Assembly (NCBI RefSeq): GCF_038592905.1
Contig: NZ_CP151943.1
Location: 1,088,001 to 1,152,000 of the forward strand
Origin: Neobacillus sp. FSL H8-0543
GTDB taxonomy: Bacteria > Bacillota > Bacilli > Bacillales > Cytobacillaceae
Length of the DNA stretch: 64,000 nt
Direction: 5' to 3'
Shown here: one piece after another, positions 8,097-17,271 of the stretch
Layout of the letters: every line of letters begins with the position of its first letter
How positions within the stretch are numbered: the first letter of the stretch is position 1
Notes under the pieces: generated by a model
Told to the model about the DNA's origin: nothing
The model's input: the letters and a program-made list of their open reading frames with translations, nothing else
Databases searched by the model: none
Position numbers and translations under genes: made by a program

Positions 8097-9069
8097 TTTC
8101 TTGAAACCATTTCTCTATCCGAGTTAATATTCTATCCATCTCAACTGCATTCGAGAGACTTGGCAAATCTACAAGCATGGCTTGTTTTGGTGCTTGGACA
8201 CCTTCTCCTTGCCTTTGCAGTATTAATATACTTTTTGCTGCCGCTTTGTTTTTAAACATTGCTGTTGGCAATTGAAGCAGGCCTTGAACAATGACGTTTT
8301 CTCTAAAAAATTCTTTGAGCTTTGGTGCTTGATCACTTTCAAAAAGCCCATTTGGCACAACAAAGAATAAATATCCTCCAGGAACGGTATGCCGAACACT
8401 TTGCTCGATAAATAAATGGTGTGAATAGGAATATCCTTCATCCGCTTTTAATTTATAATCCGCAGCACGCACATCATTTGGATAAAAGCCTATTGGCAAG
8501 TCCGCAATCACAGCATTAACCGGATCAATAAACAAAGGCTCTAAACTATCCTGATTAAACAACTGAATCGGATGTTCCTGTAAGTTTGCATTTACATATG
8601 CTAATTTTATTAACAAATCATCAATTTCTACACCGATTGAATCAACCTTATTAGACAATTGATTTAAGACTGTCGTTAATAAATTCCCTGTTCCTACTGC
8701 AGGGTCAAGCAGGCGAAAGCTGGGTTTATTGATAAATTTCTGTACTAAGTAGCCTATTAACATCCCAACCGTATCGGGTGTCATTTGATGATTTGGCTGT
8801 ACATTTTCCTTCATCCCTTTTAGAATTACCAACTGGTATGCCTTGCGAAATTCTTCCTTAGAAAACTTGCCAAACTCAATCACAGAATACTGTTTTTTCA
8901 GCCTTTTTTCGGTTAATTCACTTACCTCTTCTTGCAGGATCGATCCATGAAATAAATTCTCTCCCGTTTCGGCTAGTGCTTCAAGATATGTACAAGATAG
9001 TTCTTCCTGTAAAATAACTGCTGTTTCATTAAATAAGGTAAAAAGCTGCTCAACTGGTGATAGGTTCAT
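8086..9069 (-). CDS. ytxK: Class I SAM-dependent methyltransferase, YtxK family
   Basis: A 327-aa N6-adenine methylase-like protein. The SAM-binding motif I reads LLDPAVGTGNLL. The catalytic tetrapeptide position holds ADLPIGFYP, close to the NPPY class but degenerate. The overall layout resembles the M subunit of type I restriction systems. No restriction or specificity gene is nearby; the family sits beside tpx and ackA in Bacillus. The start at 9069 follows GGAGGG; an in-frame start 12 codons upstream lies inside the tpx terminator. Its substrate is unknown. Confidence 0.88.
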   Translation of the reverse strand: MNLSPVEQLFTLFNETAVILQEELSCTYLEALAETGENLFHGSILQEEVSELTEKRLKKQYSVIEFGKFSKEEFRKAYQLVILKGMKENVQPNHQMTPDTVGMLIGYLVQKFINKPSFRLLDPAVGTGNLLTTVLNQLSNKVDSIGVEIDDLLIKLAYVNANLQEHPIQLFNQDSLEPLFIDPVNAVIADLPIGFYPNDVRAADYKLKADEGYSYSHHLFIEQSVRHTVPGGYLFFVVPNGLFESDQAPKLKEFFRENVIVQGLLQLPTAMFKNKAAAKSILILQRQGEGVQAPKQAMLVDLPSLSNAVEMDRILTRIEKWFQENKR

Positions 9070-9091
9070 TAATTTCCCTCCAATCAACATA

Positions 9092-9123
9092 GAAAAGGGC
9101 CTCATCCTTGACGAGGCCCTTCA
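9092..9123 (-). terminator. Terminator of tpx
   Basis: AAGGGCCTCATC and GACGAGGCCCTT form a GC-rich stem followed by TTTTC on the minus strand, between tpx and ytxK. Confidence 0.8.
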
Positions 9124-9138
9124 TATCGTCATTAAAAA

Positions 9139-9639
9139 TTAGTTAGCATTTCTTGCAGCTTCGAGGGCTGCTTCGTAGTTCGGATGATTTGTTGCCTCAC
9201 TTACATATTCTACATAAGTAACTGTATCAGTAGAATCAACAACAAATACCGCACGTGTTAATAATCTTAGTTCCTGAATAGCCACACCAAATGCCTCTCC
9301 AAAAGATAAGTCACGGTGATCTGATAGCGTTTGAACGTTCTCAATACCGTTTGCCCCACACCAGCGCTTTTGTGCAAATGGTAAATCTACACTAACAGTT
9401 AGGATTTTAACATCGCCTAAGCCATTCGCTTCTTCGTTAAAACGACGAGTTTCTGCATCACACACGCCTGTATCTAAAGAAGGAACTGCACTGATTAAAC
9501 GAACTTGACCTTTTGTATTGTCCAAAGTAACTGGTGATAAATCATTTGCCAATACGCTGAAATTTGGTGCCTTGTCTCCAACCTTCACATCATTGCCCAT
9601 TAATGTAACTGGATTCCCCTTAAAAGTAACGTTTGCCAT
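9139..9639 (-). CDS. tpx: Thiol peroxidase
   Basis: An atypical 2-Cys peroxiredoxin (166 aa) that reduces peroxides with thioredoxin. The peroxidatic Cys is in SLDTGVCDAETRRF and the resolving Cys in KRWCGANG, spaced as usual for Tpx. A GGAGGAG site precedes the ATG. It stands upstream of ytxK, separated by a terminator. Confidence 0.96.
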   Translation of the reverse strand: MANVTFKGNPVTLMGNDVKVGDKAPNFSVLANDLSPVTLDNTKGQVRLISAVPSLDTGVCDAETRRFNEEANGLGDVKILTVSVDLPFAQKRWCGANGIENVQTLSDHRDLSFGEAFGVAIQELRLLTRAVFVVDSTDTVTYVEYVSEATNHPNYEAALEAARNAN

Positions 9640-9890
9640 TTTTACTCCTCCTTTGTCGTACTAAACTAGAGCGATTTTGCATACTGCATTCGCTGCAACT
9701 ATGTACAGCCTAAATATATCTTTTCGGAACCGCTTTTGCAATTATTTAATACTAGGGCTCTTTTCTCAAACTTTGTTGCTAAATAAAATCGGAATTGTAG
9801 AAATCAAAGCTATTTTCATTATATATAGCTAATTTCTTTAGAGAAGACTATGTTAAAGGGTATTGTTGATACTATTAATGTTAGGAAGAT

Positions 9891-10083
9891 AAATAGACGG
9901 AGAAAATCCGCCAATTTGGTAAAAAGCATTAAAAATAGCCTAAATAGAAGGAGAAATTCCGCCTATTTATATAAAAAACATAAAAATGCGAGATTTTGCA
10001 TAGCATAACCGGAAAATCTCCGCTTATATTCCACGAAACGAGCTCCATTTTTCAAATAACCGGAAAATCTCCGTTTATTTTAC
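9891..10083. repeat. Dispersed inverted-repeat element, copy 1
   Basis: The 650-bp gap between tpx and ytfJ holds no gene. It contains four copies of the core CGGAGA(W)nTCCG type motif: two forward (GACGGAGAAAATCCGCC, AAGGAGAAATTCCGCC) and two reversed (CCGGAAAATCTCCGC, CCGGAAAATCTCCGT), each next to AT-rich words such as AAATAG or TTATTT. The same motif set appears again at 57697-57891, so this is a dispersed palindromic element. Confidence 0.6.
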
Positions 10084-10252
10084 TTTCGCTGGTTATTTAA
10101 GCGCAAATCAACAGACAAGTTTAACAGAGCTTTAGAGAAAAGAGCTGCCAACTATAATCGAAGTGCCAAATAGCTATTTGAACGTAAAAACTGGATTTTG
10201 GGTTTTTACAACAATTTTTACCAAAACGGCAATACTAGCCTAAATGCGTTAA

Positions 10253-10290
10253 AAAAGTTAACCTCCCTTAAAATTGGAAGTTAACTTTTT
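10253..10290 (-). terminator. Terminator of ytfIJ
   Basis: AAAAGTTAACCTCC and GGAAGTTAACTTTT pair just after the ytfJ stop, with a T run on the minus strand. Confidence 0.75.
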
Positions 10291-10293
10291 ATC

Positions 10294-10770
10294 TTAGATA
10301 TCAAAATCTGGCGCTTCATGTTTTTGCTGATTGTTTGGCTTTGATTCTTGTTGCTTCTGCTTAGAATCGTCTTTCTTTGAAAGCATTTGTTGAATTTTGT
10401 CAACAGCTTGAGGAGCTAGCTCCAGCAATTTTTCATATAAATGTGTGCTTTCATCAAGATGTAACATTTTCACTCCTTGTGAGTTAACAATTAAAAAGGC
10501 AATTGGAGTAATCGATACTCCACCACCGCTACCACCGCCAAATGGAAGCTTAGGTTGACTTTGCCCTTGACCTTGGCTTTGTCCCTGCGAGCTATCAACC
10601 TTAAACTCACTTCCTCCAGCAGCAAATCCAAATCCCACCTTTGAAACTGTTAATATGACGCTTCCGTCTGGAGTTTCAACTGGATCACCTATGATTGTAT
10701 TTACGTCAATCATTTCCTTTAAACTTTCCATTGCTGTTGTCATCAAACCTTGGATTGGGTGGTCAGACAT
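10294..10770 (-). CDS. ytfJ: GerW/YtfJ family sporulation protein
   Basis: A 158-aa protein with the YtfJ core: HPIQGLMTTAMESLKEMIDVNTIIGDPVETPDGSVILTVSKVGFGFAAGG, a Gly-rich insert (GGGSGGGVSITPIAFLIV), and a C-terminal Lys/Gln-rich tail. In B. subtilis GerW is made in the forespore and is needed for L-alanine germination. A Gln/Ser/Gly run (about residues 80-95) is low complexity. It lies 17 bases after ytfI in the same operon and has a GAGGAGG site. Confidence 0.93.
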   Translation of the reverse strand: MSDHPIQGLMTTAMESLKEMIDVNTIIGDPVETPDGSVILTVSKVGFGFAAGGSEFKVDSSQGQSQGQGQSQPKLPFGGGSGGGVSITPIAFLIVNSQGVKMLHLDESTHLYEKLLELAPQAVDKIQQMLSKKDDSKQKQQESKPNNQQKHEAPDFDI

Positions 10771-10787
10771 GTCTATTTCCTCCTCTT

Positions 10788-11486
10788 TTACACGGATTTT
10801 GTTTGTTCCTTAGTATTACTAGAATTCTTCAAATTTAAATTTGGGCGTCCGCCCTTCCAGAATTTTATAAGTTTTAATCCTGCTAAAATAGCATGCCCGA
10901 TTCGAAACTGAAAAATACATGTCAAATGGGTTTGAAGGATAGCAAATTGAAAATGGGGTGTTACCGATAAATTAGGCATTTCTTTCAATCTTAAATAGTG
11001 ACTTAATATGCCGACAATACTGCCTTTCAGTGTCCAAACTGCACCGGAAATCATTCCAGTAAGTGCGGCATCACCAACTCCAATCAGAGAATGCCATTCA
11101 AACTGTTTTACTGTCACTTTTCTCATAAACTTTCGTACAATAACATTCATACCTACAATATGTTGGATAATCTCTTTTGCATCTTTTAAATAGCTAATCA
11201 CATCTTCAGGAACTATTTTCTTTGCCTTCGTTTCAGATTGATTCTCTGGCGCCTCTCCCATTTGCGTATTTCCTTTTATCACCAGAGAAGGGGAATTATC
11301 ATCAATTTTTATTAGCGGTATTTTTAGTTTATATTTAATTATTCCCCAAACTCTAAATTCAATTTTCAAATCATCATTGTCATTATGGTGATAGTAATTA
11401 ATGAAAATGGTTAGCTTCGTAAAAATAATAATCAGTAATAAGAATAAAAAAATAAAAAGGGCAATATATAGCCAACTCAAGTTCAT
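10788..11486 (-). CDS. ytfI: DUF2953 membrane protein YtfI
   Basis: A 232-aa protein with one N-terminal transmembrane segment (WLYIALFIFLFLLLIIIFTK), a beta-rich domain (YYHHNDNDDLKIEFRVWGIIKYK) and a conserved C-terminal part with WHSLIGVGDAALTGMISG. The family is paired with ytfJ in spore formers and is probably a sporulation membrane protein. The ATG at 11486 is preferred to a TTG two codons upstream because GAAAGG is correctly spaced from it. Confidence 0.85.
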   Translation of the reverse strand: MNLSWLYIALFIFLFLLLIIIFTKLTIFINYYHHNDNDDLKIEFRVWGIIKYKLKIPLIKIDDNSPSLVIKGNTQMGEAPENQSETKAKKIVPEDVISYLKDAKEIIQHIVGMNVIVRKFMRKVTVKQFEWHSLIGVGDAALTGMISGAVWTLKGSIVGILSHYLRLKEMPNLSVTPHFQFAILQTHLTCIFQFRIGHAILAGLKLIKFWKGGRPNLNLKNSSNTKEQTKSV

Positions 11487-11520
11487 CCACAACCTTTCAG
11501 CCTACTAGTATCACCCTTAC

Positions 11521-11563
11521 AAAAAAAAATAAACCTGACAACTAAAAAGTTGTTAGGTTTATT
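11521..11563 (-). terminator. Terminator of yteJ
   Basis: TAAACCTGACAACT and AGTTGTTAGGTTTA pair, with a run of T on the minus strand, downstream of yteJ. Confidence 0.75.
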
Positions 11564-11587
11564 TTGGCAGAGTCAAGCCACTAGGGC

Positions 11588-12130
11588 TTACCGCTCGACA
11601 TGTATAACGGTTGTCTCGGTAAAGAGGTCATGAAGACCTTGTTTTTTTGGTAGAAAGGCAACAATGATATACCCCACTACTACCGTTGCTGATATAAAAC
11701 GGCCAATCCATTCACGAAAAAGAATGGTCCCCCATGAGAGAGTTTCCCCTTTTAAATCAATAACTTTTAATCCAAAGACCATTTTACCTAGTGTCTGATT
11801 GAAATATTTTGTCATTAGAACAAAATATAAATAAAAGACGACAGCAGAAGCAATTGAAACCGGTGCAAACATGTTAAATTCCGCTAATGGTACATCAATT
11901 AGCCGGAATAGCGGTTTAACCAATAACCTTTCAATACTGCCAACCACAATTAAGTCAAGAAGGTATGCCCAGAATCGCATCCAAAAACCGGCGAATCTCA
12001 AGGTTTGGCTCCTTCCCTTATCTATTGGCTGATTTTCGGGTGAGGGTAGTACTGTTTCTTTCGTTCCAGTATCGGACGGGAGGTCTTCTCTTAATTGATC
12101 GGCAGAATTCTGATTATCATTCCATTCCAT
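11588..12130 (-). CDS. yteJ: RDD-family membrane protein
   Basis: A 180-aa protein. A polar N-terminal 45 residues are followed by an RDD domain starting AGFWMRFWAYLLDLIVVG, with Arg and two Asp-like positions, three transmembrane helices, and the motif NQTLGKMVFGLKVID. It sits 15 bases after sppA, as in B. subtilis, where YteJ regulates the SppA peptidase. The spacing supports an sppA-yteJ operon. Confidence 0.92.
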   Translation of the reverse strand: MEWNDNQNSADQLREDLPSDTGTKETVLPSPENQPIDKGRSQTLRFAGFWMRFWAYLLDLIVVGSIERLLVKPLFRLIDVPLAEFNMFAPVSIASAVVFYLYFVLMTKYFNQTLGKMVFGLKVIDLKGETLSWGTILFREWIGRFISATVVVGYIIVAFLPKKQGLHDLFTETTVIHVER

Positions 12131-12145
12131 TAGTCACCCACACTC

Positions 12146-13156
12146 CTATTCCGCATACAAATACATGAGCCTTGGGGAATTTGGCCTGGATAGTAGTTCC
12201 GTTAATCCAGCCCTTTCACCGTTATCACCCAATAAACTTTGAACTTTCATACTAAATAAGGAACCAAATCCGACTGAATCTGTGTAACGAATTACCTTTG
12301 CACCTTGCAGTTTCTCATCCTTTTTCATTACCTCTATGACGTCCTCCAAATACCCAAATCCATCAATAAGTTTTAGATCCATTGCTTGCCGTCCATCATA
12401 AATCCTACCATCTGCCAGCTTTTTAACCTGTTCAGTTGTCATTTTCCGCCCTTCAGAAATCACCTTTACAAACTCCTCATACGAATTATCAATCATTGTT
12501 TGAAGAATTTGCCGTTCATCTTCTGTCATTTCCCTTGACGGACTCATGATGTCTTTATATTTACCGCTTTTAATCGTGACAAAATCAACTCCATACTTTT
12601 CAGCTAAACCTGCATAATTGATTCCTTCCATGATAACGCCAAGAGAGCCGGTAAGTGTTTCTGGACTTGCATATATTTTTTTAGCCGGCGCGGAAATATA
12701 ATAGCCCCCGGAGGCTGCCGTTGCACCCATCGATATGTATACAGGTTTTTTCGTTTCTTTTTGAATTTCAGTTAATTTATCATGAATTTCAGCACTTTCA
12801 ACTACTCCTCCACCTGGAGAATTGACTCTGATGATTACACCTTTAACGGTATCATCTTCTTTAAGATAATTTAATTGCTTCATAAACCCTTGATGATTGT
12901 AACCAGAGGTCTGAAAAAATGACACTGATTCACCTGTATCCTGAATCACCCCGTTAACATCGAGGACGACAATTTTCTTCATTTCACTTCCCTCTTTTAC
13001 AACTTCCTCTGTAAATGGCATTTCTACCGAGGCCAAAAAGTCACTAATATCTGTTTCTACCCCTTTAAAGGCAAAAGCTGACAAAGAGTTTATTACAACA
13101 GAAACAAAAAATAATACCGTAGCAATTCCTAAAGCTGCCCAACGTTTTCCATTCAT
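12146..13156 (-). CDS. sppA: Signal peptide peptidase SppA
   Basis: A membrane-bound Ser/Lys protease (336 aa) that degrades leftover signal peptides and contributes to resistance against antimicrobial peptides. One N-terminal transmembrane segment (WAALGIATVLFFVSVVINSL) precedes the S49 domain. The nucleophile Ser lies in ETLTGSLGVIMEG and the Lys base in IKSGKYKDIMSP. INSPGGGVVESAEI and AASGGYYISAPA are the usual substrate-site motifs. GGGAGGG precedes the ATG. Confidence 0.95.
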   Translation of the reverse strand: MNGKRWAALGIATVLFFVSVVINSLSAFAFKGVETDISDFLASVEMPFTEEVVKEGSEMKKIVVLDVNGVIQDTGESVSFFQTSGYNHQGFMKQLNYLKEDDTVKGVIIRVNSPGGGVVESAEIHDKLTEIQKETKKPVYISMGATAASGGYYISAPAKKIYASPETLTGSLGVIMEGINYAGLAEKYGVDFVTIKSGKYKDIMSPSREMTEDERQILQTMIDNSYEEFVKVISEGRKMTTEQVKKLADGRIYDGRQAMDLKLIDGFGYLEDVIEVMKKDEKLQGAKVIRYTDSVGFGSLFSMKVQSLLGDNGERAGLTELLSRPNSPRLMYLYAE

Positions 13157-13317
13157 TCTTATATACCCTCCCTTATTTTTAACACCTTAAATCATTTGAT
13201 AATTTCAAATTAATTTAAAGAAATGATAAACTAATTATGCCCAGTACTATTCTAACAAACTTTATATTGGTAATGGGTAATTATTAACAGACTACACATT
13301 CAATAGGAGGATCAAAA

Positions 13318-14115
13318 ATGGGACATAGACGTAATATATACTTTTACCATAGGCTAGATTCAGAAAAACAACTAAAACTAGCTCACCTTGATGAATCTGC
13401 AAAAAAATATGGTCTAACGATTGTAAAAGACCATCGAGAAGCAAATATTATCGCAAGCATTGGTGATGATGGTACTTTTCTCCAAGCAGTTCGGAAAACT
13501 GGTTTCCGGGAAGATTGCCTTTACGCAGGCATCACAACTAAGGATATATTAAGTATGTACTGTGATTTCAAACTTGATGATTCCACAAAAATGGTCGAAG
13601 CAGTTGCCAATGAACAGTTAGAAGTTCGACGTTATCCAGTGATTGAAGTAAATGTCGATGGACAAGGGACGTTTCCATGTCTTAATGAGTTTAGTATTCG
13701 CTCCTCTATTATTAAAACCTTTGTTGTTGATATTTTTGTTGATGAATTACATTTTGAAACCTTCCGTGGTGATGGATTGATTGTTTCTACCCCTACCGGA
13801 AGTACAGCCTACAATAAGTCAGTACATGGGGCTGTTGTTGATCCATTGCTTTCCTGTATGCAAGTTAGTGAAGTGGCCTCGCTTAATAATAACAAATACC
13901 GGACATTAGGCGCCCCATTTATTCTCGGTGGAGACCGTACACTTACACTTAAAGTTGATGATGATAATGATTACCCATCAATGGGATTGGACAATGAAGC
14001 CCTCAGCATTCGACTTGTTGATAAAATCCAAATTAAACTTAGTAATAAAAAAATTAAAACGCTGAAACTGAAAGACAATTCCTTTTGGGAAAAAGTTAAG
14101 CGAACCTTTTTATAA
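13318..14115 (+). CDS. ppnKB: NAD kinase (second, PpnKB/YtdI type)
   Basis: NAD kinase of 265 aa, making NADP. The conserved nucleotide motif reads SIGDDGTFL, so the usual GGDGT is GDDGT here. The NE motif is in CLNEFSIRSS, and STPTGSTAYNKS is the third signature. The N-terminus MGHRRNIYFYHR is typical of the second Bacillus enzyme. GGAGGATC precedes the ATG. It is monocistronic and convergent with the RarD-like gene. Confidence 0.93.
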   Translation: MGHRRNIYFYHRLDSEKQLKLAHLDESAKKYGLTIVKDHREANIIASIGDDGTFLQAVRKTGFREDCLYAGITTKDILSMYCDFKLDDSTKMVEAVANEQLEVRRYPVIEVNVDGQGTFPCLNEFSIRSSIIKTFVVDIFVDELHFETFRGDGLIVSTPTGSTAYNKSVHGAVVDPLLSCMQVSEVASLNNNKYRTLGAPFILGGDRTLTLKVDDDNDYPSMGLDNEALSIRLVDKIQIKLSNKKIKTLKLKDNSFWEKVKRTFL

Positions 14116-14120
14116 TACAT

Positions 14121-14149
14121 AAAGGCTGTCGAGTTGATCGTCAGCCTTT
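14121..14149. terminator. Bidirectional terminator between ppnKB and rarD
   Basis: AAAGGCTG and CAGCCTTT form a stem between the convergent genes. Confidence 0.7.
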
Positions 14150-14154
14150 CTCCC

Positions 14155-15081
14155 TCAGTTAATCCTTTGCATCACTTTTTTGCCTTTTACAGTAAATAAC
14201 TTTGTTTTAGAAAGAGAATAAAGTGATAATCCTAACCAAATAAATGTAAATGAGAGTAATTGAATTTTTGAAAAATGTTCTTTATAGACAAATACTCCTA
14301 ATACAAGCATGATTGTTGGAGCGATATATTGCAAAAAACCTAAAAGAGATAATGGGATTTTTTGCGCACCTTTAGCAAAATACAACAGTGGCACAGCCGT
14401 AGCGGCACCTGCACCTATTAATAACAAATCTGTCTCTAAACCCGTCGACAAGAAGGAATTGGAGCCTTTAAAAAATAAATAAAACATATATATTGCAGCA
14501 GCTGGTGTAACTACTAGAGTCTCTAACGCTAGACCGACAGCAGAATCTACATTAATCATTTTTTTCACCAGGCCATAAATACCAAAGGTAAGTGCAAGGG
14601 CAATAGCAATCCAAGGGAATTTACCATGGGAAACCGAGATGATTAAAACACCAATGGCAGCCATAAAGAAAGCAATATATTGGTAGATGTTTAGTTTTTC
14701 TTTCAACACAAGCATCCCTAAGAGTATACTGACAAGCGGGTTAATATAATAACCAAGGCTCGCTTCAATCATATGCCCATTGTTAACTGCCCAAATATAA
14801 ATAAACCAATTGGCAGTAACTGTTAAAGAGGCAAATATTAATGCATACATCTGTTTTTTATTTTTTGCAAAACCCTTAAAGGTATATAGAAATAAGCCCT
14901 GCTTTTTTGTCAGAAATAATACGATTATCATAAAAATAAACGACCAAAATACCCGGTTTGCAAGAATTTCATCTGCATTAACTCCGCTTAATAACTTCCA
15001 ATAAATTGGAAGTAACCCCCAAAGTAAATAGGAAAATCCAGCGTATATGACTCCTAACTGTGTTTCACTTTTTGTCTTCAT
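14155..15081 (-). CDS. rarD: RarD-like EamA-family transporter
   Basis: A 308-aa integral membrane protein with about ten helices and two EamA repeats. The first helix region reads GVIYAGFSYLLWGLLPIYWK and the second repeat contains GFLQYIAPTIMLVLGVFVYKE. This is the RarD branch (chloramphenicol-sensitive protein in proteobacteria); the substrate is unknown. The start at 15081 has AGAGG seven bases upstream and fits the family; an in-frame ATG at 15123 is possible. Confidence 0.88.
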   Translation of the reverse strand: MKTKSETQLGVIYAGFSYLLWGLLPIYWKLLSGVNADEILANRVFWSFIFMIIVLFLTKKQGLFLYTFKGFAKNKKQMYALIFASLTVTANWFIYIWAVNNGHMIEASLGYYINPLVSILLGMLVLKEKLNIYQYIAFFMAAIGVLIISVSHGKFPWIAIALALTFGIYGLVKKMINVDSAVGLALETLVVTPAAAIYMFYLFFKGSNSFLSTGLETDLLLIGAGAATAVPLLYFAKGAQKIPLSLLGFLQYIAPTIMLVLGVFVYKEHFSKIQLLSFTFIWLGLSLYSLSKTKLFTVKGKKVMQRIN

Positions 15082-15173
15082 TCTTTTTGCCTCTATTCTT
15101 TCATGTTTCGAAATATTTTCCATTATACAACGAAACCTCTTAAAAAGGGCGTTTTCTGACTAACAACTTTTTG

Positions 15174-15203
15174 CAAAAAAAAACAGACGATAGTATCGAC
15201 TGC
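15174..15203 (-). terminator. Terminator of the acyl-CoA synthetase gene
   Basis: CAGACGATAGTATCGACTG is a near-perfect hairpin followed by nine T residues on the minus strand. Confidence 0.8.
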
Positions 15204-15216
15204 TTTTTCATTTGGA

Positions 15217-16797
15217 TTATTTTTGAGATTCTAATTCTTTTTGACGTAGTTCAATTCTACGAATTTTCCCTGAGGTTGTTTTTGGAAGCTCTGGCAGATA
15301 CTCAATTGCTCTCGGGTATTTATATGGTGCAGTTAATGTTTTCACATGGTCTTGAAGTGTTTTCGTTAGTTCAGGATCATTGGCATCGACCTCATCTTTT
15401 AACACGACAAACGCCTTAACAATATAGCCGCGAATCTCATCTGGACTTGCCACTACGGCACACTCCTTGACAAATGGATGTTTTACAAGGGCATCCTCTA
15501 CTTCGAAAGGTCCGATTGTATAGCCAGAACTTATGATAATATCATCGCCCCGACCTTCGAACCAAAAGTAGCCCTCTTCATCCTTTTTAGCCTTATCCCC
15601 AGTAATATAATAATCACCGCGGAATTGCATGGCAGTTCTTTCAGGATCCTTATAATAGTTTTTAAATAAGGCTGGTGTTTCAACATGTACAGCAATATCA
15701 CCAACCTCGCCCACTGGACAAACTTCGCCTTCATCATTAATAATTTCTACTTTGTTCCCAGGTGTCGGCTTGCCCATGGATCCAGATTTCAGTTCCATCC
15801 CTTTTGTTATGCCAACCAGTAATGTATTCTCCGTTTGTCCATATCCATCCCGGACATCAATGTTGAATTGTCTCTTAAAGGTGTCAATTACCTCTCGATT
15901 GAGTGGTTCACCAGCCGAAACTGCACTATGAAGGTTCGGCAATTGGTAATCATCAAGATTTTCAACCTTTGCCATTAACCTATATTCGGTAGGTGTACAG
16001 CATAGTACATTCACAGAATATTTTTCAAGCAGACTCAAATATTTTTTCGGTTCAAATTTACCATTGTATACGAATCCCGTTCCTCCTGACCCAAGTACAG
16101 ATAAAAACGGACTCCATATCCATTTTTGCCACCCTGGACTAGCCGTTGCCCAAACGATATCACCTTCTTCGATACCCAACCATTTGGATGCTGCCGTTTT
16201 TAAATGGGCAAATGCCCAGCCATGCGTGTGAACTACGCCTTTTGGATTTCCTGTTGTTCCAGATGTATAGGATAAAAACGCCATATCATCTCTAGATGTA
16301 TCTGCAAGCTGGAAGTCCTCAGATGCTGTTTTCATCTGTTCATCTAAATGAATCCAGCCTTCTGCCAGTGCTCCAATCGTAAATTTAACAAGTGGTTTTA
16401 CTTCACTAGTATTTACAAATTGGTCTACATATGGATAATAACTCACAACAGCCCTTACATCACCATGTGTGATGCGGTATTTAAGGTCTTTTTCTCTCAG
16501 CATTTCCGAGCTCGGAATAACCACCATACCTGCCTTCAAAGCAGCTAAATAAACAATATATGCCTCAATAAGACGAGGCACCATGACCAGAACAACATCA
16601 CCTTTTTTTAGCCCGCTTTCGGCAAAAACATTTCCAGCTTGGTTCACCCTTTTTAATAAATCCACATATGTAATCTGCTTGATTTCCCCAGCTTCACTTT
16701 CCCACTTCAATGCTACTTGTTTTGAATCCTTTGTATATCGCTCAACCTCTGATATAAGATTATACTTTTCTGGTGCGATTAGTTCTTCTCGTTTCAT
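15217..16797 (-). CDS. ytcI: Acyl-CoA synthetase (AMP-forming), YtcI family
   Basis: An ANL-superfamily ligase of 526 aa, probably activating a short- or medium-chain carboxylate to its CoA ester. The P-loop is FLSYTSGTTGNPKGVVHTH, the A5 motif is DGYGQTENTLLVG, the hinge/A8 region contains GDYYITGDKAKKDEEGYFWFEGRGDDII, and the catalytic Lys is in LPKTTSGKIRRIEL. Overall it resembles acetyl-CoA synthetase-like acyl-CoA ligases. The start at 16797 follows GGGGGAACAGGA. Substrate length cannot be read from sequence. Confidence 0.9.
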   Translation of the reverse strand: MKREELIAPEKYNLISEVERYTKDSKQVALKWESEAGEIKQITYVDLLKRVNQAGNVFAESGLKKGDVVLVMVPRLIEAYIVYLAALKAGMVVIPSSEMLREKDLKYRITHGDVRAVVSYYPYVDQFVNTSEVKPLVKFTIGALAEGWIHLDEQMKTASEDFQLADTSRDDMAFLSYTSGTTGNPKGVVHTHGWAFAHLKTAASKWLGIEEGDIVWATASPGWQKWIWSPFLSVLGSGGTGFVYNGKFEPKKYLSLLEKYSVNVLCCTPTEYRLMAKVENLDDYQLPNLHSAVSAGEPLNREVIDTFKRQFNIDVRDGYGQTENTLLVGITKGMELKSGSMGKPTPGNKVEIINDEGEVCPVGEVGDIAVHVETPALFKNYYKDPERTAMQFRGDYYITGDKAKKDEEGYFWFEGRGDDIIISSGYTIGPFEVEDALVKHPFVKECAVVASPDEIRGYIVKAFVVLKDEVDANDPELTKTLQDHVKTLTAPYKYPRAIEYLPELPKTTSGKIRRIELRQKELESQK

Positions 16798-16914
16798 TCC
16801 TGTTCCCCCAGTCAATATTTGAATACTGCTATACAGTTAATTATACAAAATTATTAAAAAATTTTAAATTATTATCCCAATAAAAGTAGTCTTTTATGCC
16901 AGCTCCTAAAAAAA

Positions 16915-16943
16915 CACAAAAAGAAAGCGGGAATGAATCCCGC
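16915..16943 (-). terminator. Terminator of sspA
   Basis: GCGGGAATGAATCCCGC is a hairpin downstream of sspA, followed on the minus strand by a T-rich stretch. Confidence 0.75.
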
Positions 16944-16967
16944 CCTCTGTAGCCATATTATGCATTT

Positions 16968-17171
16968 TTAGTATGAAGATCCGCCGCTCATTTGTTGTTG
17001 AGCTAAAGAAACTAGACGCTTAGTGATTTCACCACCAACAGAACCGTTAGCACGTGAAGTTGTTTCTGCACCAAGGTTTACACCAAACTCAGATGCAATT
17101 TCAATTTTCATTTGGTTAAGTGCTTGTTCGACACCAGGAACAAGCAACTGATTTGAATTGTTACTAGCCAT
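16968..17171 (-). CDS. sspA: Alpha/beta-type small acid-soluble spore protein
   Basis: A 67-aa DNA-protecting spore protein made in the forespore. The germination-protease site is EIASEFGV. The two DNA-binding helices follow: [23 protein letters not shown], and the N-terminal [14 protein letters not shown]. The length is typical. It has a good sigma-G promoter and lies beside thiI, as sspA does in B. subtilis. Confidence 0.97.
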   Translation of the reverse strand: MASNNSNQLLVPGVEQALNQMKIEIASEFGVNLGAETTSRANGSVGGEITKRLVSLAQQQMSGGSSY

Positions 17172-17194
17172 GTGATATCACCTCCTTGTGATTA

Positions 17195-17224
17195 TATAAT
17201 GTGTAGAACACAGGAGGTTCATTC
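17195..17224 (-). promoter_or_regulatory. Sigma-G promoter of sspA
   Basis: On the minus strand GAATG (17224-17220) and CATTATA (17201-17195) are 18 bases apart, matching the sigma-G pattern GHATR-N18-CATHMTA. It lies about 25 bases before the sspA start. Confidence 0.7.
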
Positions 17225-17271
17225 TATTTTACAATTGGTAATTGTTCACAAAAAATTTACATTTCTAATGT

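Noticed and set aside
8086..9069. Type I restriction-modification system at ytxK
   Set aside because: Only the methylase-like gene is present, in the conserved ackA-tpx housekeeping setting; no R or S subunit.
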